This document shows, in pieces, positions 1-6,933 of a DNA stretch of 7,756 nucleotides (the first letter of the stretch is position 1; each line of letters begins with the position of its first letter). The stretch comes from Oscillospiraceae bacterium. Its GTDB lineage: Bacteria > Bacillota > Clostridia > Oscillospirales > Oscillospiraceae. Position numbers and translations under genes: made by a program. Under the pieces are notes generated by a model. The model searched no databases and was not told the DNA's origin. It saw only the letters and a program-made list of their open reading frames with translations. The DNA lies in contig JAEDJB010000088.1 in NCBI GenBank assembly GCA_016296565.1, positions 1 to 7,756 of the forward strand. Reading direction: 5' to 3'.

Positions 1-2
1 AT

Positions 3-425
3 AAGAACGATGCCTATCGCGGCGAGTACACCGGCGCGGAGATCCGCCGGATCATGGATTGGCTTGTGAATGTGAAGGAGGATGGCTCCAACCCCATCCG
101 GCACCGGAACCAGATGCCTGTTACCAGCGGCATGGAGTACACGGTTACCGAGACAGAGCGGGGCGTGTTCACCCTGGGAGACATTACCGTGAACGGAGCG
201 CCCCTGGAGGATGACGCCGTGTACACGGTGCTGCTGATGGGGGCGGATACCTATCTGGAGCACCCCACCTTCTGCAACTGCCCTATGCCGGAGGATCTGA
301 AGGCCAAGCGCCAGGATCAGTATGTGGGCAATTACACCAGCTATGACTGCATCAAGGACGCCCTGGCGATTACCAAACAGCTTCTGGCGCCTACGGAGTA
401 TGTGACCATTCTTCAGGGCAGTTAA
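3..425 (+). CDS. 5'-nucleotidase-family protein, C-terminal part (5' end outside window)
   Basis: The reading frame is open from the left edge (first full codon at base 3) to TAA at 423-425, giving about 140 C-terminal residues. Motifs resemble the 5'-nucleotidase C-terminal domain: a TGAEIRRIMDW segment near the start, a VTSGMEYTV strand, a short VNGAPL turn, and the AVYTVLLMGADTYL block that matches the usual 'Y.V....Y...G' region. In this family an N-terminal metallophosphatase domain hydrolyses nucleotides or related phosphoesters, usually outside the cell, and the C-terminal domain binds the substrate. The catalytic half, any signal peptide and any anchor are upstream of the window, so activity cannot be judged. 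No LPXTG-like anchor or C-terminal membrane segment is seen. The stop lies 34-46 bases before the kinase start with no terminator between them, so the two are probably one transcript. Family fairly sure; substrate unknown. Confidence 0.72.
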   Translation, partial: KNDAYRGEYTGAEIRRIMDWLVNVKEDGSNPIRHRNQMPVTSGMEYTVTETERGVFTLGDITVNGAPLEDDAVYTVLLMGADTYLEHPTFCNCPMPEDLKAKRQDQYVGNYTSYDCIKDALAITKQLLAPTEYVTILQGS

Positions 426-437
426 AAAACCGGAATC

Positions 438-450
438 AGGAGGAAAGGAG
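438..450 (+). promoter_or_regulatory. Ribosome binding site(s) of the hybrid kinase
   Basis: A perfect AGGAGG lies at 438-443 and a second GGAG at 447-450. The second is 9 bases before ACG at 460 but 21 bases before TTG at 472. The spacing therefore fits ACG (or GTG at 455 in another frame) much better than the first conventional in-frame start codon. Confidence 0.6.
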
Positions 451-471
451 AGCGGTGCCACGAAAAAGCGA

Positions 472-2961
472 TTGATTGTTTTGCTGCTTGCGCTTGTGTT
501 TGCTGCCGGGGTCATTTTGGCGGGCCATTCCTATCTTGATTTTGTCTCCCGGACGATTTACACAGAGAGCACGGCGCACCTGGCAGAAATCTTCCATCAG
601 GCCAATCAGACCCTGCATAACCTGGTCTCCATCAACTGGAGCCGGATGCGGATGTGGGAGCCTTACCTGGGGACTGCGGAGAGCGAAGAGGATATCCGGG
701 CCTATGTGAACCAGGCCCAGGAGGAGAGCAACTTCACCGATTTCTATTTTATTTCCCGAAACGGCGAATATCTCACCTCCCAGGGCCAGCGGGGCTACCT
801 GGACCTGCGGGATCAGCTTGGGGATCTGATTCTGGACAAGGAGCCTGTGGTCGCCTGCTCCGTTGTTCCGGATCAGCCGGAAATCATCGTGTTTGCCATT
901 CCCGCCTCCCCGGGCCGCTACCGTGACTTTGACTATGAGGCCATTGCCATTACCTTCAACAACTCCGACCTGGTGGAAGCCCTCCGGATTTCGGCCTTCG
1001 ACGGACAGGCCAGCACCTTTGCGGTGCTGGCCGACGGCCGGGTGGTTGTGGACAACGGCAACCAGGAGCTGAAGGATATCCACAATTTCTTCGCTCTGCT
1101 GGAACAATCAGAAAGCATCACCAGCGGGGCGCTTGACGCCCTGCACCAGGACTTTCTGGCAGGGAAGTCCGGCGCCATGGTGTTTGATGTCAGCGGAAGA
1201 CCCTACTACCTGGTCTATGAGTCTGCCAGCTTTCAGGGCTGGACCATTCTGGGGGCTGTGCCCACCGACGTGGTGAACGCCAGCATGAGCAAGCTCCAGT
1301 CCACCACCATGATCGTGGTGTCGGGCATTGCCATTGCCCTGGCCATGCTGCTCCTGCTGGTGGTGATTCTGCAAAGCCGGCAGAAGCTGAAACGGAAGGA
1401 TCATGAGCTGCTGGCCCGTGACGAGCTGTTCTCCAAGCTGTCGGTGAATGTGGACGATGTGTTCCTGATGCTGGATGCCCGGAGCCTACGGGTGGATTAT
1501 GTGAGCCCCAACATCGAAAAGCTCCTGGGCATCCCGGAGGCACGGGTGCGGGAGGATGTCCATGTGATCGAGGGGTTCGCCGTTGAAAACGAAATCACCC
1601 GTGTTCTAAGCCGGCTTTCGGAGATCCGTCCCGGGGAGCAGATGGAGTGGGACAGGGAGTACATCCACCAGGGAAACGGCCAGGTGAGCTGGTTTCATGT
1701 GGTGGCCTTCTGCAGCGACATCCAGGGGGAGAAAAAATTCATTCTGGAGATGTCGGACCGCACCGAGGACAAGAAGATCCACCAGGCCCTGGAGGAGGCA
1801 GTCCATGCCGCCGAAAACGCCAGCCGGGCCAAGACCACCTTCCTGAACAGCATCTCCCACGACATCCGCACCCCCATGAACGCCATCATTGGCTTTACCA
1901 ACATCGCCCTGAAGCAGGACCCCAAGCGGGAGGTCAGAAGCTGTCTCCACAAGATCCAAAACAGCTCCGAGCATCTGCTGACCCTCATCAACGACGTGCT
2001 GGATATCAGCCGCATCGAAAGCGGAAAAATCAGCTTCGAGCCGGTTCCCGTGGATATTACCGAGGTGGCGGACACGGTGCTCAGCATCATGTACGGCTTC
2101 CTGGCCGACCGGAACCTCACCTTCCGCACCAGCCTGCCCGTGCCGGAAACCCCCTATGTGCTGGCCGATTCCGTCCGCATCCGGGAGGTGCTGGTGAATA
2201 TTCTCAGCAACGCGGTCAAGTTTACCGAGGACGGCGGCACCATCACCTTTGAGGCCAGCTACCATCCCGGCGGGGACGACCGGCATATCCTGGTGCGCTA
2301 TCGGGTCACAGACACCGGGGTGGGCATGAGCGAGGAATTTGTCAAGGATATCTTCGATGCGTTTTCCCAGGAGGAAAACGGCGCGCGGACCTACTATAAG
2401 GGCACCGGCCTGGGCATGGCCATCACCAAGCGGTATGTGGATCTCATGGGAGGCACCATTTCTGTGAAGAGTATAAAGGGCCAGGGCTCTGACTTTACCG
2501 TGGAGCTTCCCCTGGAGCTGACCGATGCAATCAAGGTTCCGACCCAGGATCAGCCTTTCGTTCAGACCTGCCTGAGGGGTGTGAAGATCCTGCTGGCGGA
2601 GGACAACGACCTGAACGCGGAAATCGCAATGGTGCAGCTGGAGAAGCTGGGTATTCAGGTGACCAGAGCCGCCGACGGCAATGAGGCAGTCAAGCTCTTC
2701 GCAGAGAATCCGCCGGACACTTTCCACATGATTCTCATGGACATTATGATGCCGGAAATGAACGGCTACGAAGCCACAGCGGCCATCCGCAGCCTGGAGG
2801 ACCGCCCCGATGCCCTCAGGATTCCCATCATCGCCATGACCGCCAACGCCTTCGCGGAGGATGTTCAGGCGTCCTTCGACGCCGGGATGAACGGGCACTT
2901 GTCCAAACCCATTGTCATGGAAGAGGTCGTAAAGGAGATTGCCAGAAATCTGAACCGTTAA
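472..2961 (+). CDS. Hybrid sensor histidine kinase (Cache-like sensor, PAS, HisKA, HATPase, receiver)
   Basis: Membrane sensor kinase of about 829 residues counted from TTG 472. Order: membrane segment 1 (about 1-18); extracytoplasmic Cache-like sensor (about 20-275); membrane segment 2 (about 279-300); PAS domain (about 320-430); HisKA with SHDIRTPMN and phospho-acceptor H463; HATPase with N-box N580, G1 box D614-x-G616-x-G618 and G2 box G644-T-G646-x-G648; receiver (about 703-825) with acidic pair E710/D711, phospho-acceptor D757, T790 and K812. All key residues are present, so it should autophosphorylate and pass phosphate to its own receiver. There is no HPt or DNA-binding output domain. 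The start is uncertain: ACG at 460 restores an M-K-K-R-L leader before membrane segment 1 and has the right SD spacing, while TTG 472 is the first conventional codon but lacks both. It follows the nucleotidase-family gene without a terminator and converges on the next gene. Ligand unknown. Confidence 0.93.
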   Translation: MIVLLLALVFAAGVILAGHSYLDFVSRTIYTESTAHLAEIFHQANQTLHNLVSINWSRMRMWEPYLGTAESEEDIRAYVNQAQEESNFTDFYFISRNGEYLTSQGQRGYLDLRDQLGDLILDKEPVVACSVVPDQPEIIVFAIPASPGRYRDFDYEAIAITFNNSDLVEALRISAFDGQASTFAVLADGRVVVDNGNQELKDIHNFFALLEQSESITSGALDALHQDFLAGKSGAMVFDVSGRPYYLVYESASFQGWTILGAVPTDVVNASMSKLQSTTMIVVSGIAIALAMLLLLVVILQSRQKLKRKDHELLARDELFSKLSVNVDDVFLMLDARSLRVDYVSPNIEKLLGIPEARVREDVHVIEGFAVENEITRVLSRLSEIRPGEQMEWDREYIHQGNGQVSWFHVVAFCSDIQGEKKFILEMSDRTEDKKIHQALEEAVHAAENASRAKTTFLNSISHDIRTPMNAIIGFTNIALKQDPKREVRSCLHKIQNSSEHLLTLINDVLDISRIESGKISFEPVPVDITEVADTVLSIMYGFLADRNLTFRTSLPVPETPYVLADSVRIREVLVNILSNAVKFTEDGGTITFEASYHPGGDDRHILVRYRVTDTGVGMSEEFVKDIFDAFSQEENGARTYYKGTGLGMAITKRYVDLMGGTISVKSIKGQGSDFTVELPLELTDAIKVPTQDQPFVQTCLRGVKILLAEDNDLNAEIAMVQLEKLGIQVTRAADGNEAVKLFAENPPDTFHMILMDIMMPEMNGYEATAAIRSLEDRPDALRIPIIAMTANAFAEDVQASFDAGMNGHLSKPIVMEEVVKEIARNLNR

Positions 2962-2978
2962 GCTTGCCATGCATAACA

Positions 2979-3011
2979 AAGGGAGACTGCAGGACATCTG
3001 CAGTCTCCCTT
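2979..3011. terminator. Hairpin terminator between convergent genes
   Basis: A perfect stem, GGGAGACTGCAG (2981-2992) with CTGCAGTCTCCC (2998-3009), closes a 5-base loop; two A-T pairs extend it to 2979/3011. The kinase stops 17 bases before it. The cyclodeaminase-like gene's TAA (3010-3012 read on the minus strand) lends two bases to the stem base. On the minus strand the stem is followed by TTTGTTATG, a short T-run; on the plus strand by the T-containing TTACCTTTCGTTT. It probably works both ways. Confidence 0.8.
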
Positions 3012-3990
3012 ACCTTTCGTTTACCGGCTGCCCCAGGCCCTTTTCCCGGGCGGCCCGGAGGATGGCCCGGGCGGCCAGGGTGTCGAAGACCCCCATGCCC
3101 ACGGACTTGAAGTACCGGGTTTCCCCCAGGGGCGGGGGCGTTCCCGCAGCCTTCTTCGCCAGAAAGTCGCCCAACAGCTTGACCCGGTCCCGGGTCAGAA
3201 CGCCGGAGGCCAGGGGCTGGCTCAGGTCCCCGCTCTCCTGGCAGGCGTAGGGCAGCTCAATGAACACCTCTGACGCAGCAGAAAAAACGGCGTCCGGAAT
3301 CTCCCGCATGTCCGGCTGCCAGGACCCGATGGCCAGGATGCACTTGCCCCGGAACAGGGCGGGGTCGTTGGAAAACAGGGGCTGCCGGGACGGGGTAGCG
3401 GTGATGACGATGTCACTGCTTTTCAGCACCTGGTCTGCCGACGGGCAGAGGAGGATCTCCGGCTGCCGGGGAGAAAGCATGGCCCGGAGGGCTTGGACAA
3501 ATTCCGTGAGATCCCGCCCCGGGCTCTGGCGGAGGTAAATGGTGCGGATGTCCCGTTCTGCGCACACAAAGGCCAGCTGGTGCAGCCCCTGGACGCCGCA
3601 GCCCACCAGCCCGGCGGTGCGGGCGTCCGTCGGGGCCAGGTGGCGGACGGCCACGCCCCCCACCGCCCCGGTGCGCAGGGCGGTGACCGTTGCCCCGTCC
3701 AGAATGGCCTCCAGCTGCCCGGTGTCAGCCCGGTTCAGCAGAACCACCCCGTCCAGGGCCGGCAGGCCCCGGGCGGGGTTTTCCGGGCAGGAGGCCAGGA
3801 TTTTGGTGCTCACATAGTCCCCGGCAAAGCAGGGCATGTACAGCATGGAGAGGCCCTCCTGAGAGACCGCCAGCCGGTCGGCCATCACGCACTGGCCGGC
3901 GGTGAACAGGCGGTAGGCTTCCTCCACCGCGTCCATCATATCCGCCGGGGAAACCGCCTGCCGGATGGCGTCTTCATTTAAAAACAACAT
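3010..3990 (-). CDS. Ornithine cyclodeaminase/mu-crystallin family enzyme
   Basis: Cytoplasmic NAD(P)-dependent enzyme of 326 residues, a normal family length. The start is set at ATG 3990 because GGGAGGA (3998-4004) is 7 bases upstream of it but only 1 base from the other ATG at 3996. Numbered from the 3996 ATG: K65 in VSTKILASCP and R108-T109 in TVTALRTGAVGG match conserved substrate-site positions; GCGVQG (132-137) is the dinucleotide-binding loop; AIGSWQPDMREIP with D229 stands where true ornithine cyclodeaminases have a D-C-P-G-K-type motif; ETRYFKSVGMGVFDTLAA is the usual C-terminal signature. Members include ornithine cyclodeaminase, ketimine (pyrroline/piperideine-2-carboxylate) reductases, and alanine or opine-type dehydrogenases. 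The PDMRE form argues against a classical ornithine cyclodeaminase, so the substrate is left open. It is divergent from the amidohydrolase and shares its promoter region. Family assignment is strong; specificity is not known. Confidence 0.9.
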   Translation of the reverse strand: MLFLNEDAIRQAVSPADMMDAVEEAYRLFTAGQCVMADRLAVSQEGLSMLYMPCFAGDYVSTKILASCPENPARGLPALDGVVLLNRADTGQLEAILDGATVTALRTGAVGGVAVRHLAPTDARTAGLVGCGVQGLHQLAFVCAERDIRTIYLRQSPGRDLTEFVQALRAMLSPRQPEILLCPSADQVLKSSDIVITATPSRQPLFSNDPALFRGKCILAIGSWQPDMREIPDAVFSAASEVFIELPYACQESGDLSQPLASGVLTRDRVKLLGDFLAKKAAGTPPPLGETRYFKSVGMGVFDTLAARAILRAAREKGLGQPVNER

Positions 3991-3997
3991 TTCCATT

Positions 3998-4004
3998 CCT
4001 CCCG
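3998..4004 (-). promoter_or_regulatory. Ribosome binding site that fixes the start of the cyclodeaminase-like gene
   Basis: Read on the minus strand, GGGAGGA ends 1 base before the ATG at 3996 and 7 bases before the ATG at 3990. Only the second spacing suits initiation, so the protein probably begins MLFLNEDA rather than MEMLFLNEDA. Confidence 0.7.
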
Positions 4005-4013
4005 TCTGTGCCG

Positions 4014-4028
4014 CCGGGCCGTGCCCGG
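4014..4028 (-). repeat. Small GC-rich inverted repeat in the leader of the cyclodeaminase-like gene
   Basis: CCGGGC and GCCCGG arms of 6 bp are separated by CGT. The element lies in the predicted 47-base leader of the minus-strand gene, about 10 bases upstream of its SD. It could be a small RNA hairpin or an operator. In GC-rich DNA a repeat this short can be chance. Confidence 0.4.
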
Positions 4029-4043
4029 GTTGGATTTTCTCCT

Positions 4044-4073
4044 ATTTTACCACAGGTCCGGCCCCCTTGTCAC
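4044..4073 (-). promoter_or_regulatory. Predicted promoter of the cyclodeaminase-like gene (minus strand)
   Basis: On the minus strand there is an extended -10, TGGTAAAAT (4052-4044), and a -35 GTGACA (4073-4068) with an 18-bp spacer; each hexamer has one mismatch to consensus. The predicted start is near 4037, giving a leader of about 47 bases. The -35 box overlaps that of the opposite promoter almost completely. Confidence 0.55.
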
Positions 4074-4095
4074 CGCCGGCGTGCCAGGGTATAAT
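4067..4095 (+). promoter_or_regulatory. Predicted promoter of the amidohydrolase gene
   Basis: TTGTCA (4067-4072, one mismatch to TTGACA), a 17-bp spacer and a perfect TATAAT (4090-4095). The predicted start is near 4102, leaving a short leader of about 22 bases that is mostly the SD AAGGAGG (4111-4117), 6 bases before ATG 4124. This is a near-consensus housekeeping-type promoter. Confidence 0.75.
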
Positions 4096-4123
4096 AAACC
4101 CCACAGAGGAAAGGAGGGGAACC

Positions 4124-5122
4124 ATGAGAATCATCACCACAGAAGAGCACCTGGCCGGCACCCCCATTCACCGGCACCTGGCAAAGTACGCAGCGGAGGA
4201 CGCCCCCTACGGGGCCATGGCCCGGATCAAGGGCCGCCCCTTTGCCCCGGACCCGGTGCTGTTCACTGACCTGGACCAGCGCCTCCGGGACCTGGACCGG
4301 CACGGGATCACCATGCAGATTCTCTCCTGCCCGGTGAAGTCCCAGCTGCTCCCCCCGGGGGAGGCCCCGGCCCTGGTCCGGGAGACCAACGACTATGTGT
4401 GGGCCGCCGTCCAGCGGCACCCTGACCGGTACGGAGCCTTCGCCCTGCTGCCCTGGTCCGCCCCGGCGGAGGCGGTGAAGGAGGCCCAGCGGATCAAAAA
4501 GCTGGGCTACCACGGAGTGGTGCTGGTGGGCCGGGCCTCCAAAGACAGCGAATTTCTGGATGACCGGCGCTTCTGGCCCATTCTGGAGGCCTGCGAGGCC
4601 CTGGACCTGCCGGTTTTCGTCCACCCCGGCGCACCCCTGAAGGCGGTGCAGGAGCCCTATTACGGCGGCCTGGGGGAGGAGGTCAGCGCCCGGCTCTCCA
4701 TGCACGGCTGGGGCTGGCACAACGAGGCGGGGATCCAGATCCTGCGCACCATCCTGGCGGGGGTCTTTGTCCGGTTCCCCCGGCTCCAGCTGATTGCCGG
4801 CCACTGGGGGGAGATGCTGCCCTTTTTCCTGTCCCGGCTGGACCAGTCCCTGCCCCGGGCGGTCACCGGCCTTGACCGGACCATTACGGAGACCTTCCGG
4901 GAAAACGTGTACGTTTCCCCCAGCGGCATGTTTGACTACCCCCAGCTCAGGTTCTGCCTGGAGGTGCTGGGGGCCGGGCGCATCCTCCACTCCGGGGACT
5001 GCCCCTTTCTCAGCAACGAGGGGGTGCGGGCGTTTATCGAGCAGGCGCCCATCTCCCAGGAGGAAAAGGAGAAAATTGCATTCCGAAACGCGGAAGCGCT
5101 ATTTGGCTTATCCCTCAAATAA
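4124..5122 (+). CDS. Amidohydrolase-2 family metal-dependent hydrolase/decarboxylase
   Basis: A 332-residue TIM-barrel enzyme of the amidohydrolase-2 (ACMSD / gamma-resorcylate decarboxylase-like) family. ATG 4124 is chosen because AAGGAGG lies 6 bases upstream and a near-consensus promoter just before it; the frame stays open further upstream but that part would overlap the promoter. Visible metal and catalytic residues: E7 and H9 in TTEEHL, H167 in VFVHPGAP, H227 in IAGHWGEM, and D292 in HSGDCPF. The ExH first motif, rather than HxH, is typical of the decarboxylase branch (2,6-dihydroxybenzoate, 5-carboxyvanillate) and close relatives. No signal peptide is seen, so it should be cytoplasmic. 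A decarboxylase or a C-C hydrolase acting on a small carboxylated ring is plausible, but the substrate cannot be read from the sequence. The divergent neighbour is the cyclodeaminase-like enzyme, with probable co-regulation. Confidence 0.88.
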   Translation: MRIITTEEHLAGTPIHRHLAKYAAEDAPYGAMARIKGRPFAPDPVLFTDLDQRLRDLDRHGITMQILSCPVKSQLLPPGEAPALVRETNDYVWAAVQRHPDRYGAFALLPWSAPAEAVKEAQRIKKLGYHGVVLVGRASKDSEFLDDRRFWPILEACEALDLPVFVHPGAPLKAVQEPYYGGLGEEVSARLSMHGWGWHNEAGIQILRTILAGVFVRFPRLQLIAGHWGEMLPFFLSRLDQSLPRAVTGLDRTITETFRENVYVSPSGMFDYPQLRFCLEVLGAGRILHSGDCPFLSNEGVRAFIEQAPISQEEKEKIAFRNAEALFGLSLK

Positions 5123-5125
5123 AAA

Positions 5126-5161
5126 CCAAACGGGACCTGGTTCTCACCAGGTCCCGTTTGG
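5126..5161 (-). terminator. Strong intrinsic terminator of the CstA operon, also closing the amidohydrolase gene
   Basis: A 15-bp perfect stem (5126-5140 with 5147-5161) encloses the 6-base loop TTCTCA. On the minus strand the stem is followed by TTTTTATTTG, a classic T-run, so it is best as the terminator of cstA, whose stop is 47 bases earlier. On the plus strand it begins 3 bases after the amidohydrolase stop but is followed by CAAATAAAAG, with no T-run, so termination in that direction is less certain. Confidence 0.85.
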
Positions 5162-5208
5162 CAAATAAAAGAGGATCAAAGGGGATAAGGAAAAAAGCAA
5201 AGGGGAAA

Positions 5209-6933
5209 TCAGGCTGCCTTGGCCTTCTTCTGAGCGGACAGGGCGCGGATGCCCTCCACCACCAGGACGATGGCCAGGACCACCAGCAGGATGGCGATGA
5301 TGCCGCGGACCCAGAACCACACCACGTCGGGGCCGCCGGCGGCGATGCCGGCAAACTGGGCCTTGATGGTGAAGCACAGGGAGGTCAGGGTGACCACCAG
5401 CATGAAGAACATGGGGATGTAGAACATCTTGTTGTTCCGGCCGATCTTGCCCAGCCAGCAGCACACAGCCAGCAGGCCCAGGGCGGCCAGCAGCTGGTTG
5501 GCAGCGCCGAACAGAGCCCAGATCTTGGCGTAGCCGGTCATGCCCAGGGCCACGCCCAGAACCACGGTGATGATGGTGGCGACGATAGGCTGGGTGATGG
5601 TCTTCTTCCAGCCGGTGAGATCCTCCCGGGTCTTGCCGGGTTCCACGAAGAACTCCTGGAACATGTACCGGGCCAGACGGGTGGCGGTGTCCAGAGAGGT
5701 GAGGCAGAAGGCGGAGACGGCCAGGATCAGCATGGAGTAGACCACGCTGTAGGTGGCTTCGCCGAAGACGCTGGAGAACATGGAGGCCAGACCGGTGGCG
5801 AACACCACGGTGGGGGTCACGGTCTCGCCAGCGGAGTAGGAGGCCCAGATGTAGCCCACGGTGCAGACGGAGATGAGAGCCAGGGCGCACTCAATGAGCA
5901 TGCCGCCGTAAGCGATGGGCTTTGCGTCCCGCTCCCGGTCCAGCTGCTTGGCGGTGGTGCCGGAGCCCACCAGCGAGTGGAAGCCGGAGACGGCGCCGCA
6001 GGCGATGGTGACGAACAGGGCGGGGAACAGGTAGCCCAGGGAGGTCCCGGTGGGGGCCAGGGTATCCACGAAGCCGGTGAAGGCGGGCATTTCCATGGTG
6101 GGGTGGCAGCCGATGATGCCGATGACGGCCAGGATCATCATGCCGTAGAGCAGGAAGGAGCTTAAGTAGTCACGGGGCTGGAGCAAAATCCACACCGGGG
6201 TGACCGAGGCGATGGCGATGTACACGCCCACGATGATCATCCAGGCCTTGCCGCTGAGGTAGATGGGGTGCCAGTTCAGGCCGATGACCATGCACAGAAT
6301 GATGGCGGCCACGCCGATGACCGTTGCCACACCCAGAGGGGCGTTGCGGCGGTAAACGAAGAAGCCGAAGATGATGGCCATCACGATGAACAGGATAGAG
6401 ATCATAGCGGTGGAGGCGTTGGCAGCGGAAGCGGCCAGGTCCAGAGCGCCGGTCTCGGTGAAGGTGGCCTTGAAGGTGTTGGCCACGATGGAGGCGAAAG
6501 CGGCCACCACCAGGATCAGGGTCAGGTAGGCGAAGATGATGAACAGCTTCTTGGCCCGGGGGCCGATGGCAGAGGCAATGACCTCGCCGATGGACTGGCC
6601 CTTGTTGCGGATGGAGGCAAACAGGGCGCCGAAGTCATGGACGCCGCCGAAGAAGATGCCGCCGATGAGGATCCACAGCATCACGGGCACCCAGCCGAAC
6701 ACAGCGGCCTGGATGGGGCCGTTGATGGGGCCGGCGCCGGCGATGGAGGAAAAATGGTGTCCCATCAGCACGGGGGCCTTGGCGGGACAGTAGTCCTTGC
6801 CGTCCTCCATCTCATGGGCGGGGGTGACGCGGGAATCGTCCAGCCCCCATTGCTTGGCCAGCCATCTGCCGTAGAAAATATAGCCTACCAGCAGAACAGC
6901 CACGCCAATAATCAGGAACAATGCAGCATTCAT
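5209..6933 (-). CDS. cstA: CstA-family carbon starvation protein (pyruvate/peptide transporter)
   Basis: Integral membrane carrier of 574 residues, nearly all of it hydrophobic helices. Family signatures are clear: GHHFSSIAGAGPI (58-70), GGVHDF (96-101), the central HSLVGSGTTAKQLD segment, SLDTATRLARYMFQEF and GAANQLLAALGLL. It is shorter than the roughly 700-residue E. coli CstA and closer to the compact forms of Gram-positive anaerobes. Characterised relatives (CstA, BtsT) import pyruvate and have also been linked to peptide uptake during carbon starvation; which applies here cannot be read from sequence. The start at 6933 has AGGGAGAG 9-11 bases upstream, and its ATG overlaps the stop of the preceding small gene as ATGA, so translation is probably coupled. 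The C-terminus is lysine/alanine-rich (AQKKAKAA). Expression should depend on the promoter at 7564-7592 and the strong terminator at 5126-5161. Confidence 0.95.
   Translation of the reverse strand: MNAALFLIIGVAVLLVGYIFYGRWLAKQWGLDDSRVTPAHEMEDGKDYCPAKAPVLMGHHFSSIAGAGPINGPIQAAVFGWVPVMLWILIGGIFFGGVHDFGALFASIRNKGQSIGEVIASAIGPRAKKLFIIFAYLTLILVVAAFASIVANTFKATFTETGALDLAASAANASTAMISILFIVMAIIFGFFVYRRNAPLGVATVIGVAAIILCMVIGLNWHPIYLSGKAWMIIVGVYIAIASVTPVWILLQPRDYLSSFLLYGMMILAVIGIIGCHPTMEMPAFTGFVDTLAPTGTSLGYLFPALFVTIACGAVSGFHSLVGSGTTAKQLDRERDAKPIAYGGMLIECALALISVCTVGYIWASYSAGETVTPTVVFATGLASMFSSVFGEATYSVVYSMLILAVSAFCLTSLDTATRLARYMFQEFFVEPGKTREDLTGWKKTITQPIVATIITVVLGVALGMTGYAKIWALFGAANQLLAALGLLAVCCWLGKIGRNNKMFYIPMFFMLVVTLTSLCFTIKAQFAGIAAGGPDVVWFWVRGIIAILLVVLAIVLVVEGIRALSAQKKAKAA

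Noticed and set aside
436..1107. Minus-strand open frame opposite the kinase sensor region
   Set aside because: Shadow of the coding strand; no recognisable motif, and it would run through the kinase SD region.
1606..2997. Long minus-strand open frame opposite the kinase (463 codons)
   Set aside because: It lies wholly across from a kinase with intact motifs, has no SD or promoter, and its translation is low-complexity and rich in G, H and V, as expected of an antisense shadow in GC-rich DNA.
3965..4123. Upstream extension of the amidohydrolase frame
   Set aside because: It would overlap the divergent gene and the promoter; the SD and promoter place the start at 4124.
4070..4990. Minus-strand open frame opposite the amidohydrolase (306 codons)
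   Set aside because: The amidohydrolase frame holds all metal ligands; the antisense translation is G/P/Q-rich and motif-free.
5158..6165. Plus-strand open frame opposite cstA (335 codons)
   Set aside because: Its translation is made almost only of G, D, H, Q and A, the mirror of hydrophobic transporter codons; it starts inside the terminator.
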